NCBI GenBank assembly: GCA_963801715.1
Contig: CAWDGB010000009.1
Coordinates: forward strand, 62,001-126,000
Origin: CAVVJA01 sp963801715
GTDB lineage: Bacteria; Actinomycetota; Actinomycetes; Mycobacteriales; Jatrophihabitantaceae
Direction of reading: 5' to 3'
Length of the DNA: 64,000 nucleotides
The stretch's first letter is position 1, and each line of letters opens with the position of its first letter. The notes under the pieces are model-generated. The model was given only the letters and a program-made list of their open reading frames with translations. It did not search any database and was not told the DNA's origin. Positions 9,890-18,670 of this stretch are shown piece by piece. The translations under genes were made by a program, and so were the position numbers.

Positions 9890-11608
9890 GTGAGTACCGA
9901 GCAGTCGGCCGACGCCACCTCGACCGGAACACCACACCAGCATCGCAAGCCGCACAGCGGCATCGTCACCGACGGCATCGAGCGTGCGGGCGCGCGGGGC
10001 ATGCTGCGCGCAGTCGGGATGGGGGACGACGACTGGCGCAAGCCGCAAATCGGCGTGGCGTCGTCGTGGAACGAGATCACGCCGTGCAATCTGTCCCTCG
10101 CGCGGCTGGCCAAGCGGGCCAAGGTCGGGGTGCGCGGTGCGGACGGGTTTCCTCTTGAATTCGGAACGATCTCTGTCTCAGACGGCATCTCGATGGGCCA
10201 CGACGGCATGCACTACTCGCTGGTTTCCCGCGAGGTCATTGCCGATTCCGTGGAAACGGTCTTCCACGCTGAGCAACTAGACGGCGCCGTGCTTCTCGCT
10301 GGATGCGACAAGTCGTTGCCCGGCATGCTCATGGCTGCCGCACGGCTCGACGTCGCGGCGGTTTTCCTCTACGCCGGGTCGACGTTGCCGGGGCGTCTCG
10401 GCGACCGCGATGTGACGATAATCGACGCGTTCGAGGCGGTGGGCGCGTGCCTCGCCGGAAAGATCACGACGGACGAGGTGGCCGCGATCGAAAGGGCTGT
10501 CTGCCCCGGGGAGGGTGCCTGCGGCGGCATGTACACCGCCAATACGATGGCGTCCGCGGCCGAGGCGCTGGGCATGTCGTTGCCCGGGTCCGCGGCACCG
10601 CCGGCGCCTGACTCACGGCGAGATGCGTACGCCGAGCGATCGGGCGAGGCTGCCGTACGTCTCGTCGATGCCGGCATTACCGCGCGGTCCATCATGACCA
10701 GGGAAGCGTTCGAGAACGCCATCACGGTCGTCATGGCGCTCGCGGGCTCGACAAATGCCGTGCTGCACCTGATGGCCATCGCCCATGAGGCCAAAGTCGG
10801 CCTCGACCTCGACGACTTCAACCGGATCAGCGACCGAGTGCCTCATCTGGCCGATGTCAAGCCGTTCGGACGTTACGTGATGACGGACATCGACAGCATC
10901 GGCGGCGTGCCGGTCGTCATGAAGGCGCTGCTGGACGCCGGCCTGCTGCACGGGGACGTGCTGACGGTGACCGGACGAACGATGGCTGAGAACCTCAAGG
11001 ACATCGCGCCTCCCGATCCGGACGGAAAGATCATCCACGCGATGTCCGAGCCGCTGCACCAGACGGGTGGGCTCGCTATCCTGCGCGGCTCGCTGGCCCC
11101 CGAAGGTGCAGTCGTGAAGAGCGCCGGGTTCGACTCGGAGACGTGGGTGGGCCCGGCTCGGGTCTTCGACGGCGAGCAGGGCGCGATGGACGCGGTTGCC
11201 GCTGGAACCTTGCGGCACGGCGATGTTGTCGTCATTCGCTGGGAGGGCCCCAAGGGCGGCCCGGGGATGCGCGAGATGCTCGCCGTGACTGGCGCGATAA
11301 AGGGCGCTGGGCTAGGGAAGGACGTGCTGCTGCTCACCGACGGGCGATTCTCCGGCGGTACAACCGGCCTGTGTATCGGTCACGTCGCGCCCGAGGCAGC
11401 CGTCACCGGGCCGATCGCGCTTGTCGAGGACGGCGATGTCATCCGATTGGATATGGCCGCCCGCACGTTGGATCTCGATGTCGACGGGGCCGAGCTCGAA
11501 CGCCGCCGGGCCACGTGGAAGCCGTTGCCCTCCCGCTTCGACTACGGGGTGCTCGGAAAGTATGCCCGGCTCGTCGGCTCGGCCGCGCACGGCGCCGTGT
11601 GCGGATAG
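9890..11608 (+). CDS. ilvD: Dihydroxy-acid dehydratase
   Basis: 572 aa, normal length. It dehydrates 2,3-dihydroxy acids to the 2-keto acids that precede valine and isoleucine, the third shared step. Iron-sulfur and active-site motifs are present: GCDKSLPG (about 138-145), CPGEGACGGMYTANT (about 205-219) and, near the C-terminus, GRFSGGT. GTG start after a TAGGGT box with no ribosome-binding site. Other branched-chain genes follow 400 bp downstream behind their own attenuator. Confidence 0.96.
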   Translation: MSTEQSADATSTGTPHQHRKPHSGIVTDGIERAGARGMLRAVGMGDDDWRKPQIGVASSWNEITPCNLSLARLAKRAKVGVRGADGFPLEFGTISVSDGISMGHDGMHYSLVSREVIADSVETVFHAEQLDGAVLLAGCDKSLPGMLMAAARLDVAAVFLYAGSTLPGRLGDRDVTIIDAFEAVGACLAGKITTDEVAAIERAVCPGEGACGGMYTANTMASAAEALGMSLPGSAAPPAPDSRRDAYAERSGEAAVRLVDAGITARSIMTREAFENAITVVMALAGSTNAVLHLMAIAHEAKVGLDLDDFNRISDRVPHLADVKPFGRYVMTDIDSIGGVPVVMKALLDAGLLHGDVLTVTGRTMAENLKDIAPPDPDGKIIHAMSEPLHQTGGLAILRGSLAPEGAVVKSAGFDSETWVGPARVFDGEQGAMDAVAAGTLRHGDVVVIRWEGPKGGPGMREMLAVTGAIKGAGLGKDVLLLTDGRFSGGTTGLCIGHVAPEAAVTGPIALVEDGDVIRLDMAARTLDLDVDGAELERRRATWKPLPSRFDYGVLGKYARLVGSAAHGAVCG

Positions 11609-11668
11609 TCCGGCTGTCCTTCCCCTTTCCCGGGCTGGCCGACTCCCTGATCCTGCCGGTGCCTTGTT

Positions 11669-11717
11669 GATGATCTAGGGGTTAATGTCGCCCAGCGACG
11701 CTAAGTCCAAGATCATC
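11669..11717. repeat. Palindromic hairpin repeat, copy B
   Basis: Two 23-nt arms, 11669-11691 and 11695-11717, pair around a CCA loop with five mismatches; both outer ends are GATGATCT/AGATCATC and the inner stem is GTCGC/GCGAC. It lies 60 bp after the ilvD stop and before the ilvB leader promoter. It is an inverted copy of the element at 1-41. There is no T-tract, so a simple rho-independent terminator is less likely than a dispersed palindromic element. Confidence 0.8.
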
Positions 11718-11775
11718 TATCCGAGGACGGAGAGATGAGGCTGACGGGGTTGGGCGCCCGTGCGAATGCGCCCGG

Positions 11776-11805
11776 TTGATCCGACTCGCTCGTCCCGTGT
11801 AACCT
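11776..11805 (+). promoter_or_regulatory. Probable promoter of the ilvB leader
   Basis: TTGATC (11776-11781) and TAACCT (11800-11805) are separated by 18 nt. The -10 box ends 7 nt before the GTG of the leader peptide, matching the leaderless spacing seen at other genes here. Confidence 0.5.
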
Positions 11806-11812
11806 CCACTCC

Positions 11813-11851
11813 GTGCGGCAGCTCGTACTTATCGAAAAGCGCGTCGATTGA
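11813..11851 (+). CDS. ilvB attenuator leader peptide
   Basis: A 12-codon reading frame encodes VRQLVLIEKRVD (first residue Met when translated). Four consecutive codons are Leu-Val-Leu-Ile and a further Val follows, so all three branched-chain amino acids are sampled. It precedes two RNA hairpins and the ilvB start, the standard architecture of ribosome-mediated attenuation known for actinobacterial ilvB operons. No Shine-Dalgarno; probably leaderless. Confidence 0.75.
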   Translation: MRQLVLIEKRVD

Positions 11852-11907
11852 GGTTTTGGCCTCTACCGACGCGCTAGCCCTTCGTGCACCAGCACGAGGG
11901 GTTTTTT
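11839..11907 (+). terminator. ilvB attenuator: leader hairpin plus rho-independent terminator
   Basis: The first hairpin pairs GCGCGTCG (11839-11846) with CGACGCGC (11867-11874), with an inner GAGG/CCTC stem, and starts inside the last codons of the leader peptide. The second, CCCTTCGTGC (11878-11887) with GCACGAGGGG (11892-11901), is followed by six T residues (11902-11907). Ribosome stalling at the Leu/Val/Ile codons should alter pairing and let transcription reach ilvB. I did not resolve the exact antiterminator pairing. Confidence 0.75.
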
Positions 11908-11971
11908 GTTGCACGTCCGAGCAGTCCGAGTTCGAGCCGCATGAACCGCGAGCACCGCGAGAAAGAAGGAC

Positions 11972-13780
11972 ATGATGGCCGCACCGAGCAGCCCACAGCC
12001 CGGAGCCACCCTTACCGGCGCTCAGGCGCTCGTCCGGTCCCTCGAGGAAGTCGGAGCGACCGTCGTGTTCGGAATCCCCGGGGGAGCGATCCTCCCCGCG
12101 TACGACCCCCTCTACGACTCCACGAGAGTTCGCCACATCCTGGTCCGACACGAACAGGGCGCAGGGCACGCGGCGGAGGGGTACGCGCAGGCGACCGGCA
12201 AGGTCGGCGTCTGCATGGCGACGTCCGGGCCCGGGGCGACGAACCTCGTCACTCCAATCGCCGACGCCTACATGGACTCGGTCCCGATGGTGGCCATCAC
12301 CGGGCAAGTGGGGCGGGCATTCATCGGCACGGACGCCTTCCAGGAGGCGGATATCTCCGGCATCACGCTGCCGATCACCAAGCACAACTTCCTCGTGCAA
12401 TCGGCAGCCGAAGTGCCACGGGCGATCGCCGAAGCGTTCCATCTGGCTGGCACCGGCCGTCCCGGGCCGGTGCTGGTCGACCTACCGAAAGACGTGCTCC
12501 AGGAGCGGGCACCGTTCGTCTGGCCACCCAAGATGGATCTGCCCGGATATCGCCCGGTGATCCGTCCGCACGGCAAGCAGGTGCGAGAGGCGGCGCGTCT
12601 GATCGCGGATGCCAAGCGGCCTGTCCTGTACATCGGCGGTGGCGTGATCAAGGCTCATGCCAGCGCCGAGCTGCGCCGGCTGGCCGAGCTCACCGGAATT
12701 CCCGTCGTAACCACGCTGATGGCTCGCGGCGCGTTTCCGGATAGCCATCGCCAGCATCTCGGCATGCCCGGCATGCATGGCTGCGTCACCGCGGTGACGT
12801 CGCTGCAGAAGTCCGACCTGTTGATCGCACTCGGGACTCGGTTCGACGACCGGGTGACCGGCCGGCTCGAGACGTTCGCCCCGCACGCGCGGGTGATTCA
12901 TGCCGACATCGATCCGGCCGAGATCGGCAAGAACCGCGCCGCCGACGTGCCAATCGTCGGCGACGTCCGGGAGGTAATCGCCGAGCTCATCCCAGCCGTG
13001 CAGGCGGAGTTCGCTGCTGGTCGACGAGCTGATCTCACCGGCTGGTGGGCCCTACTCGACCAGTGGCGCAAGACCTATCCGCTCGGCTACGACGACCCCG
13101 CCGACGGCAGCCTCTCCCCGCAGTACGTCATCGAGCGCATCGGTCAGTTCGGCGGACCGGACGCGATCTACGTTGCCGGGGTCGGGCAACATCAGATGTG
13201 GGCGTCGCAGTTCATCTCCTACGAGAAGCCCGGCACGTGGCTGAACTCGGGCGGCGCCGGGACGATGGGATACGCGGTGCCGGCGGCGATGGGCGCGAAG
13301 GTCGGCTGCCCGGACACCCTCGTGTGGACCATAGACGGTGACGGATGCTTCCAGATGACCAACCAGGAGCTGGCAACCTGCGCCATCGAAGGTATCCCGA
13401 TCAAGGTCGCCGTGATCAACAACGGCAACTTGGGCATGGTTCGGCAGTGGCAGACCCTCTTCTATGAGGAGCGATACTCCAATACCGATCTCGGCACGCA
13501 TCGGCCGGCTCCAGCCGGCGCGACCAGCAAGGCCAAGCATCCGGTTCCGGACTTCGTCCGACTGGCGGAAGCGTTGGGTTGCGTCGGCATGCGGTGCGAG
13601 ACCAAGGCGGAGGTCGACGCGACCATCGAGAAGGCGATGTCCATCGACGATCAGCCGGTCGTCGTCGACTTCATGGTCGGCAAAGACGCGATGGTCTGGC
13701 CGATGGTGGCAGCGGGCACGAGCAATGACGACATCATCGCCGCTCGCGGCATCCGTCCGGTCTTCGACAGCGAGGCATAA
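11972..13780 (+). CDS. ilvB: Acetolactate synthase large (catalytic) subunit
   Basis: 602 aa thiamine-diphosphate enzyme that condenses pyruvate with pyruvate or 2-ketobutyrate. The three-domain layout is visible: N-terminal Pyr domain with the catalytic Glu region (VRHEQGAGHAAEGYAQATG), central FAD-type domain, and C-terminal TPP domain with GDGCFQMTNQEL and NNGNLGMVRQW. Start ATGATG at 11972 follows AGAAAGAAGG. It is the first structural gene of ilvBNC and only 3 nt separate its stop from ilvN. The leader attenuator upstream should respond to branched-chain amino acid supply. Confidence 0.97.
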   Translation: MMAAPSSPQPGATLTGAQALVRSLEEVGATVVFGIPGGAILPAYDPLYDSTRVRHILVRHEQGAGHAAEGYAQATGKVGVCMATSGPGATNLVTPIADAYMDSVPMVAITGQVGRAFIGTDAFQEADISGITLPITKHNFLVQSAAEVPRAIAEAFHLAGTGRPGPVLVDLPKDVLQERAPFVWPPKMDLPGYRPVIRPHGKQVREAARLIADAKRPVLYIGGGVIKAHASAELRRLAELTGIPVVTTLMARGAFPDSHRQHLGMPGMHGCVTAVTSLQKSDLLIALGTRFDDRVTGRLETFAPHARVIHADIDPAEIGKNRAADVPIVGDVREVIAELIPAVQAEFAAGRRADLTGWWALLDQWRKTYPLGYDDPADGSLSPQYVIERIGQFGGPDAIYVAGVGQHQMWASQFISYEKPGTWLNSGGAGTMGYAVPAAMGAKVGCPDTLVWTIDGDGCFQMTNQELATCAIEGIPIKVAVINNGNLGMVRQWQTLFYEERYSNTDLGTHRPAPAGATSKAKHPVPDFVRLAEALGCVGMRCETKAEVDATIEKAMSIDDQPVVVDFMVGKDAMVWPMVAAGTSNDDIIAARGIRPVFDSEA

Positions 13781-13783
13781 GCG

Positions 13784-14308
13784 ATGACCAGGCATATCCT
13801 GTCCGTCCTCGTCGAGAACAAGCCGGGCGTACTCGCCCGCGTGTCGGGCCTGTTTAGCCGGCGCGGATTCAACATTGAGTCGTTAGCGGTCGGCCCGACC
13901 GAGCATTCGGAGCTCTCGCGCATGACGATCGTCGTCGGCGTCGAGGGCAGCGCTCTCGAGCAGGTGACGAAGCAGCTGAACAAGCTCGTCAACGTGCTGA
14001 AGATCGTCGAGCTCGAGGAAAACCAAGCGGTGCAGCGCGAGCTGCTCCTCGTGAAGGTGCGCGCAGACGACCACACCCGGCATGGGGTCATCGAGACCGC
14101 CGAGCTGTTTCATGCGAAGGTCGTAGATGTCGGTCCGGAGGCGCTCAGCATCGAGGTCACTGGCCCGCCACCCAAGCTCGACGCCATGCTCAAGATGCTG
14201 GAGCCATACGGCATCCGCGAAATGGTGCAGTCCGGCATGGTCGCTCTGGGCCGGGGTCCGCGCTCGATGACTCAAGCCGCACTCCGCTCTGTCGAGCGCA
14301 GCGCCTAG
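13784..14308 (+). CDS. ilvN: Acetolactate synthase small (regulatory) subunit
   Basis: 174 aa. Residues 4-77 are an ACT domain (HILSVLVENKPGVLARVSGL, then RRGFNIESLAVG), which binds valine for feedback inhibition; residues 80-160 are the ALS_ss C-terminal domain (ELLLVKVRA through GIREMVQSGMVALGRG). It activates IlvB and confers allosteric control. Normal length for the long form of the small subunit. Confidence 0.96.
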   Translation: MTRHILSVLVENKPGVLARVSGLFSRRGFNIESLAVGPTEHSELSRMTIVVGVEGSALEQVTKQLNKLVNVLKIVELEENQAVQRELLLVKVRADDHTRHGVIETAELFHAKVVDVGPEALSIEVTGPPPKLDAMLKMLEPYGIREMVQSGMVALGRGPRSMTQAALRSVERSA

Positions 14309-14347
14309 CCGCAGCTCCGCCCATCTAGGAAAGGGAATAGTCCGCTC

Positions 14348-15377
14348 ATGGCCATTTCGATCTTCTACGACGACGACGCCGACCTGTCGATCGTGCAGGG
14401 CCGCAAGGTGGCCGTGCTCGGGTACGGCAGCCAGGGTCACGCACACGCGCTGAGCCTGCGCGACTCCGGCGTCGACGTCCGGGTGGGGCTACCTGAAGGT
14501 TCGAAGAGCCGCGCCAAAGCCGAGGATGAGGGACTGCGCGTCGTCACTCCGGCGGAGGCATCACGCGAAGCGAACCTGATCATGGTGCTGGCGCCGGATC
14601 CGGCACAGCGCAAGCTCTACGCCGAGTCGATCGAGCCGCACCTTAACGACGGCGACGCCCTTTTCTTCGGACACGGATTCAACATCCGCTTTGGCTACAT
14701 CAAGCCACCGGGCAACGTCGATGTCGCCATGGTCGCCCCCAAGGGTCCGGGCCACCTTGTGCGGCGCCAGTTCGTCGACGGCAAGGGCGTGCCCGTGCTG
14801 GTCGCGGTCGAGCAAGACGCGTCCGGTCAGGCCTTCGAGCTGGCCCTGTCGTACGCGAAGGCGATTGGTGGAACCCGGGCCGGGGCGATCAAGACGACGT
14901 TCACCGAGGAGACCGAGACTGACCTGTTCGGTGAGCAGGCCGTGCTCTGTGGTGGCACATCACAGCTGGTGATGTACGGGTTCGAGGTGCTCACCGAGGC
15001 TGGCTACGCGCCCGAGATCGCGTACTTCGAGTGCCTGCACGAGCTCAAGCTCATCGTCGACCTCATGTACGAGGGCGGCATCGCCAAGCAGCGCTGGTCG
15101 GTGTCGGATACGGCCGAGTACGGGGACTACGTATCCGGTCCGCGAGTCATCGACCCCGCACGTCAAGGAGAACATGCAGGCGGTATTGCGCGAAATCCAA
15201 GACGGATCGTTCGCTGCTCGGTTCATCGCCGACCAGGACGCCGGCGGCCCGGAATTTGCCGCGCTACGGGCCAAGGCTGAGCAGCACCCGATCGAGGACG
15301 TCGGGCGGAAGCTGCGCGGTCTGATGAGCTGGGTTGCCACCGACGACGACTACACGGAGGGCACGGCCGCCCGCTGA
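14348..15377 (+). CDS. ilvC: Ketol-acid reductoisomerase (one frame break)
   Basis: Residues 22-35 carry the NADP-binding motif VLGYGSQGHAHALS; the two Mg-binding acidic helices follow. The frame breaks at CCCC 15154-15157: the text reads IDPARQGEHAG, but dropping one C gives IDPHVKENMQAVLREIQ and an open frame to 15377, for exactly 343 codons (342 aa), the class I length. As this is a biosynthetic gene inside an intact ilv operon, an extra base in a homopolymer is more likely than a real mutation. It isomerises and reduces acetolactate. Ribosome-binding site GGAAAGGG precedes the ATG. Confidence 0.92.
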
Positions 15378-15406
15378 CGCCTCGGCGCCGGTTTAGGCTG
15401 GCGGCT

Positions 15407-16429
15407 GTGAAACTTGCGGTGATCCCCGGTGACGGCATCGGCGTCGAAGTAACCGAGCAGGCGCTGCACGTGTTGAGCGCTGTGCTGCCCGACGTGCTGC
15501 CGACGCAGTACGACCTAGGCGCGGCCCGATGGCACCGGACGGGTGAGATCCTCCCCGACAGCGTGCTCGAGGAGATCCGTGGCCAGGACGCGATCCTGCT
15601 CGGTGCAGTCGGCGACCCGTCGGTTCCATCAGGGATCCTGGAGCGCGGCCTACTGCTGCGGCTGCGCTTCGAACTCGACCACTACGTGAACCTCCGCCCG
15701 GCGAGGCTCTATCCAGGGATGGCGACGCCGCTCGCCGGCCGGCCCTCGATCGACTTCATTGTCTTCCGGGAAGGGACTGAGGGTCCGTATGCCGGCAACG
15801 GCGGCGTGATCCGCAAAGACACGCCGCAGGAACTGGCCACCGAGGTCAGCATCAACACCGCGTTCGGCGTAGAGCGGGTCGTTCGGGCCGCGTTCGATCG
15901 CGCCCGCTCGCGCCCGCGCAAACATTTGACCTTGGTGCACAAGAACAATGTCCTCGTCTACGCCGGCGATCTTTGGGTTCGTACGGTGCAGAAGGTCGCC
16001 GCGGAATATCCCGACGTGACCACTGCGTACCACCACGTCGACGCCACGACGATCTACCTGGTTACCGATCCCGGCCGGTACGACGTCATCGTCACCGACA
16101 ATTTGTTCGGCGACATCATCACGGATCTCGCGGCTGCGATATCCGGCGGAATCGGGCTGGCTGCGAGTGGCAATGTCGACCCGTCCCACCGCAATCCGTC
16201 GATGTTCGAGCCGGTGCACGGCTCGGCGCCGGACATCGCTGGACAGGGCAAGGCCGACCCCACTGCTGCAGTGCTCTCCGTTTCCATGCTGCTCGATCAC
16301 CTCGGTGAGACAGAGGCAGCGGCTCGGGTTGAAGCCGCCGTTGCCGCGGATCTGGCCTCTCGCGACCCAAGAGCGCCGGGTGGCACGGCAGAGATTGGCG
16401 AGCGGCTGGCCAAGGCGGCGTCTGCCTGA
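15407..16429 (+). CDS. leuB: 3-isopropylmalate dehydrogenase
   Basis: 340 aa, a normal length. It oxidises and decarboxylates 3-isopropylmalate in leucine synthesis; in cells using citramalate for isoleucine it can also act on methylmalate. Motifs of the isocitrate/isopropylmalate family are present: GDGIGVEV at residues 7-14, the substrate-binding RP.LRLRFELD segment, and GSAPDIAGQGKADP near residue 275. TAGGCT (15394-15399) lies 7 nt before GTG, so it probably has its own leaderless promoter despite following ilvC. Confidence 0.95.
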   Translation: MKLAVIPGDGIGVEVTEQALHVLSAVLPDVLPTQYDLGAARWHRTGEILPDSVLEEIRGQDAILLGAVGDPSVPSGILERGLLLRLRFELDHYVNLRPARLYPGMATPLAGRPSIDFIVFREGTEGPYAGNGGVIRKDTPQELATEVSINTAFGVERVVRAAFDRARSRPRKHLTLVHKNNVLVYAGDLWVRTVQKVAAEYPDVTTAYHHVDATTIYLVTDPGRYDVIVTDNLFGDIITDLAAAISGGIGLAASGNVDPSHRNPSMFEPVHGSAPDIAGQGKADPTAAVLSVSMLLDHLGETEAAARVEAAVAADLASRDPRAPGGTAEIGERLAKAASA

Positions 16430-16438
16430 GCCGTCGGG

Positions 16439-16885
16439 TCATTCGATGCGTAGGTGATAGGTGATCAAGTCGGTCGCCTCCGCGTACTTCTCGTAGAACG
16501 CCCTGGCGCGGGCGTTGTCGCTGCGGGTGATCCACCGGACCTCTGTCCAACGATGCGATGCGGCGATGTGCTGCAGGGCGTCCATGAGCGCGTCGGCAGC
16601 ACCGGTGCCACGCGCGGACGCTTCGACGAACAGGTCGTCGAGATAGCCGGCCACCGAGCCATCGAGTGGGCGTGGCACCGCTCGGTAGTGTGCCAGTCCG
16701 ATGGCCCGGCTGTCCCGGAAGGCGATCAAACCCCGCAGTACGTGACGGGGATCGTTCAGCCAGGACCAGACGATATCGAGGTCCGGATCTTCCACGCTGT
16801 AGTACTTGGCGTATCCCCGATACAGGCGGCGCCAGCCACGCTTGTCCTCGGGCCGGAGCGGGCGCACTGTGGTCGGTTGAGACAT
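16439..16885 (-). CDS. GNAT-family N-acetyltransferase
   Basis: 148 aa. The acetyl-CoA-binding region is LDDLFVEASARGTGAADALM (about 84-103, the Arg/Gln-x-x-Gly-x-Gly/Ala type loop), and the C-terminal NARARAFYEKYAEATD segment is the usual GNAT helix with the catalytic-region Tyr. The acceptor is unknown. It converges on leuB and is divergent from the cimA leader. Confidence 0.85.
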   Translation of the reverse strand: MSQPTTVRPLRPEDKRGWRRLYRGYAKYYSVEDPDLDIVWSWLNDPRHVLRGLIAFRDSRAIGLAHYRAVPRPLDGSVAGYLDDLFVEASARGTGAADALMDALQHIAASHRWTEVRWITRSDNARARAFYEKYAEATDLITYHLRIE

Positions 16886-16916
16886 GCCGGCGATGGTGCC
16901 ACGAAGATGCGCAAAG

Positions 16917-16946
16917 TTGGCATATGAATAACCGCTGTGTCACACT
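16917..16946 (+). promoter_or_regulatory. Probable promoter of the cimA leader
   Basis: TTGGCA (16917-16922), an 18-nt spacer and CACACT (16941-16946), which ends 7 nt before the GTG of the leader peptide. The -10 box departs from the TANNNT form at its first base. Confidence 0.4.
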
Positions 16947-16953
16947 CAACGAC

Positions 16954-16983
16954 GTGCCTGGTCGAGTGATCATTATCGGCTAG
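16954..16983 (+). CDS. cimA attenuator leader peptide, isoleucine-rich
   Basis: A nine-codon frame encodes VPGRVIIIG (first residue Met when translated) with three consecutive Ile codons (ATC ATT ATC) after a Val codon. Its stop TAG ends at the first base of the following hairpin. The codon choice reports isoleucine supply, which matches citramalate synthase, the committing enzyme of the pyruvate route to isoleucine. Confidence 0.75.
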   Translation: MPGRVIIIG

Positions 16984-17045
16984 CGCGTCGGGCCAGCTTC
17001 AAGCCGACGCGCAGACCCTCCGCACCCGCGGGGGGTCTTTTGTTT
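16983..17045 (+). terminator. cimA attenuator: perfect hairpin plus rho-independent terminator
   Basis: A 9-bp perfect stem pairs GCGCGTCGG (16983-16991) with CCGACGCGC (17004-17012). It is directly followed by a second hairpin, AGACCC-T-CCGC (17013-17023) with GCGG-G-GGGTCT (17028-17038), and the tail TTTTGTTT. The layout parallels the ilvB attenuator, and even the first stem is nearly the same sequence. cimA starts 25 nt later. Confidence 0.78.
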
Positions 17046-17069
17046 GGCCCACGGCGATAAGGAAGATCC

Positions 17070-18662
17070 ATGCTGAGCGACACGTTCCACGTCTTCGATA
17101 CCACGCTGCGCGACGGCGCCCAGCGCGAAGGCATCAGCTACTCGGTGGCCGATAAGCTTGCGGTAGCGCGCCTGCTGGACCAGCTCGGTGTGGGCTTTAT
17201 CGAGGGAGGCTGGCCGGGCGCACTACCCAAGGACACCGAATTCTTCTCCCGCGCTGCTGACGGCGAGCTGGTGTTGAAGAACGCGGCGTTGGTGGCGTTC
17301 GGTGCGACCCGCAAAGCCGGCGTTCGTGTGCAGGATGACCCGCAGGTACAGGCACTTCTGGACGCGCGCACGTCGGTCATTACCTTGGTCGCCAAGTCAG
17401 ATGTCGCTCACGTCGAGCAAGCGCTGCACACGACCCTCGACGAGAACCTCGCGATGGTCCGTGACACCGTGAGCTACCTGCGCGGTGAGGGACGTCGAGT
17501 GTTCGTCGATTGCGAGCATTTCTTCGACGGCTACCGGCGCAATCCCGACTACGGCGTGCGGCTGCTTGATGTCGCGCTGGCGGCCGGCGCGGACGTGGGC
17601 GTGCTGTGCGACACGAACGGCGGAATGCTGCCCATGGGCGTGCTCGAGATCGTGACGGCGGTGCGTGGTCGAACCGACATCCGGCTCGGCATCCATACCC
17701 AGGACGACACCGGTTGCGCGGTCGCCAACACCCTCGCTGCCGTCGCCGCCGGAGCGACGCACGCTCAGGGCACCGCGAACGGATACGGCGAGCGCGCTGG
17801 TAACGCCGATATCTTCGCCGTCATCGGTGGCCTGGTGACCAAGATGGGGCTGGACGTGCTCCCCGACGGCGCACTGGCCGAGATGGTTCGGGTATCACAT
17901 GCCATCGCGGAGCTTGCCAACCTGGCGCCCAATTCGCACGCCGCCTACGTCGGCCGGTCGGCGTTCGCGCACAAGGCCGGATTGCATGCTTCGGCGATCA
18001 AGGTCTCGCCACTGCTGTACAACCACCTCGACCCGAAGTTGGTTGGCAACGACCAGCGGATCCTGGTCACCGAGATGGCGGGCCGGGCGTCGGTGGAGCT
18101 GAAGTCGCGCGAGCTCGGGCTCGACATCGGCGCGCGGCCCGATGTGATCAGCAAGGTGGTCGAGCGCGTCAAGCAGCGAGAGGCCGAGGGCTGGTCCTAC
18201 GAGGCGGCCGACGCATCCTTCGAGTTGCTCGTGCGTGACGAGCTGGGCGACGTGCCGACGAAATTCACCGTGGAGTCCTACCGGGTGATCATCGACCGCC
18301 GCGAGGATGGCGCGCTCGTCAGCGAGGCGACGGTCAAGGTAAAGGCCAATGGCAGCCGCGTCATCGCCACCAAGGAGGGCAACGGGCCCGTCAACGCACT
18401 AGACCGCGCACTGCGCTCTGCGCTCGAGGAGGCATATCCGAGGCTGCGCGAGTTCGAGCTGACCGACTACAAGGTGCGCATCCTGCCGGGCAAGGGCACA
18501 GATGCGGTCACCCGCGTACTGGTGGAAACCTCTGATCGGCAACGGGAATGGACCACCGTCGGCGTGCACGGCAACGTCGTCGAGGCGTCATGGCTCGCTC
18601 TGCACGATGCCGTCCGGTTCGGACTCCTGCAGGAACCACAAGCGCCCGAGAAGCTGAGCTAG
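17070..18662 (+). CDS. cimA: Citramalate synthase
   Basis: 530 aa. It condenses acetyl-CoA and pyruvate to citramalate, opening the threonine-independent route to 2-ketobutyrate and isoleucine. The HMG-CoA lyase-like barrel starts with FDTTLRDGAQREG (residues 9-21), with metal ligands in HTQDDTGCAVANTLAA and a GTANGYGERAGNAD strand; residues about 395-520 are the LeuA dimerisation/regulatory domain. Length and the DGAQREG signature favour CimA over 2-isopropylmalate synthase, and the Ile-rich leader supports it. Start ATG follows AAGGAAG. Confidence 0.93.
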   Translation: MLSDTFHVFDTTLRDGAQREGISYSVADKLAVARLLDQLGVGFIEGGWPGALPKDTEFFSRAADGELVLKNAALVAFGATRKAGVRVQDDPQVQALLDARTSVITLVAKSDVAHVEQALHTTLDENLAMVRDTVSYLRGEGRRVFVDCEHFFDGYRRNPDYGVRLLDVALAAGADVGVLCDTNGGMLPMGVLEIVTAVRGRTDIRLGIHTQDDTGCAVANTLAAVAAGATHAQGTANGYGERAGNADIFAVIGGLVTKMGLDVLPDGALAEMVRVSHAIAELANLAPNSHAAYVGRSAFAHKAGLHASAIKVSPLLYNHLDPKLVGNDQRILVTEMAGRASVELKSRELGLDIGARPDVISKVVERVKQREAEGWSYEAADASFELLVRDELGDVPTKFTVESYRVIIDRREDGALVSEATVKVKANGSRVIATKEGNGPVNALDRALRSALEEAYPRLREFELTDYKVRILPGKGTDAVTRVLVETSDRQREWTTVGVHGNVVEASWLALHDAVRFGLLQEPQAPEKLS

Positions 18663-18670
18663 CGATTCGC

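Noticed and set aside
11609..11971. T-box or other riboswitch before ilvB
   Set aside because: No T-box consensus is present; the peptide-coding leader with a terminator explains the region.
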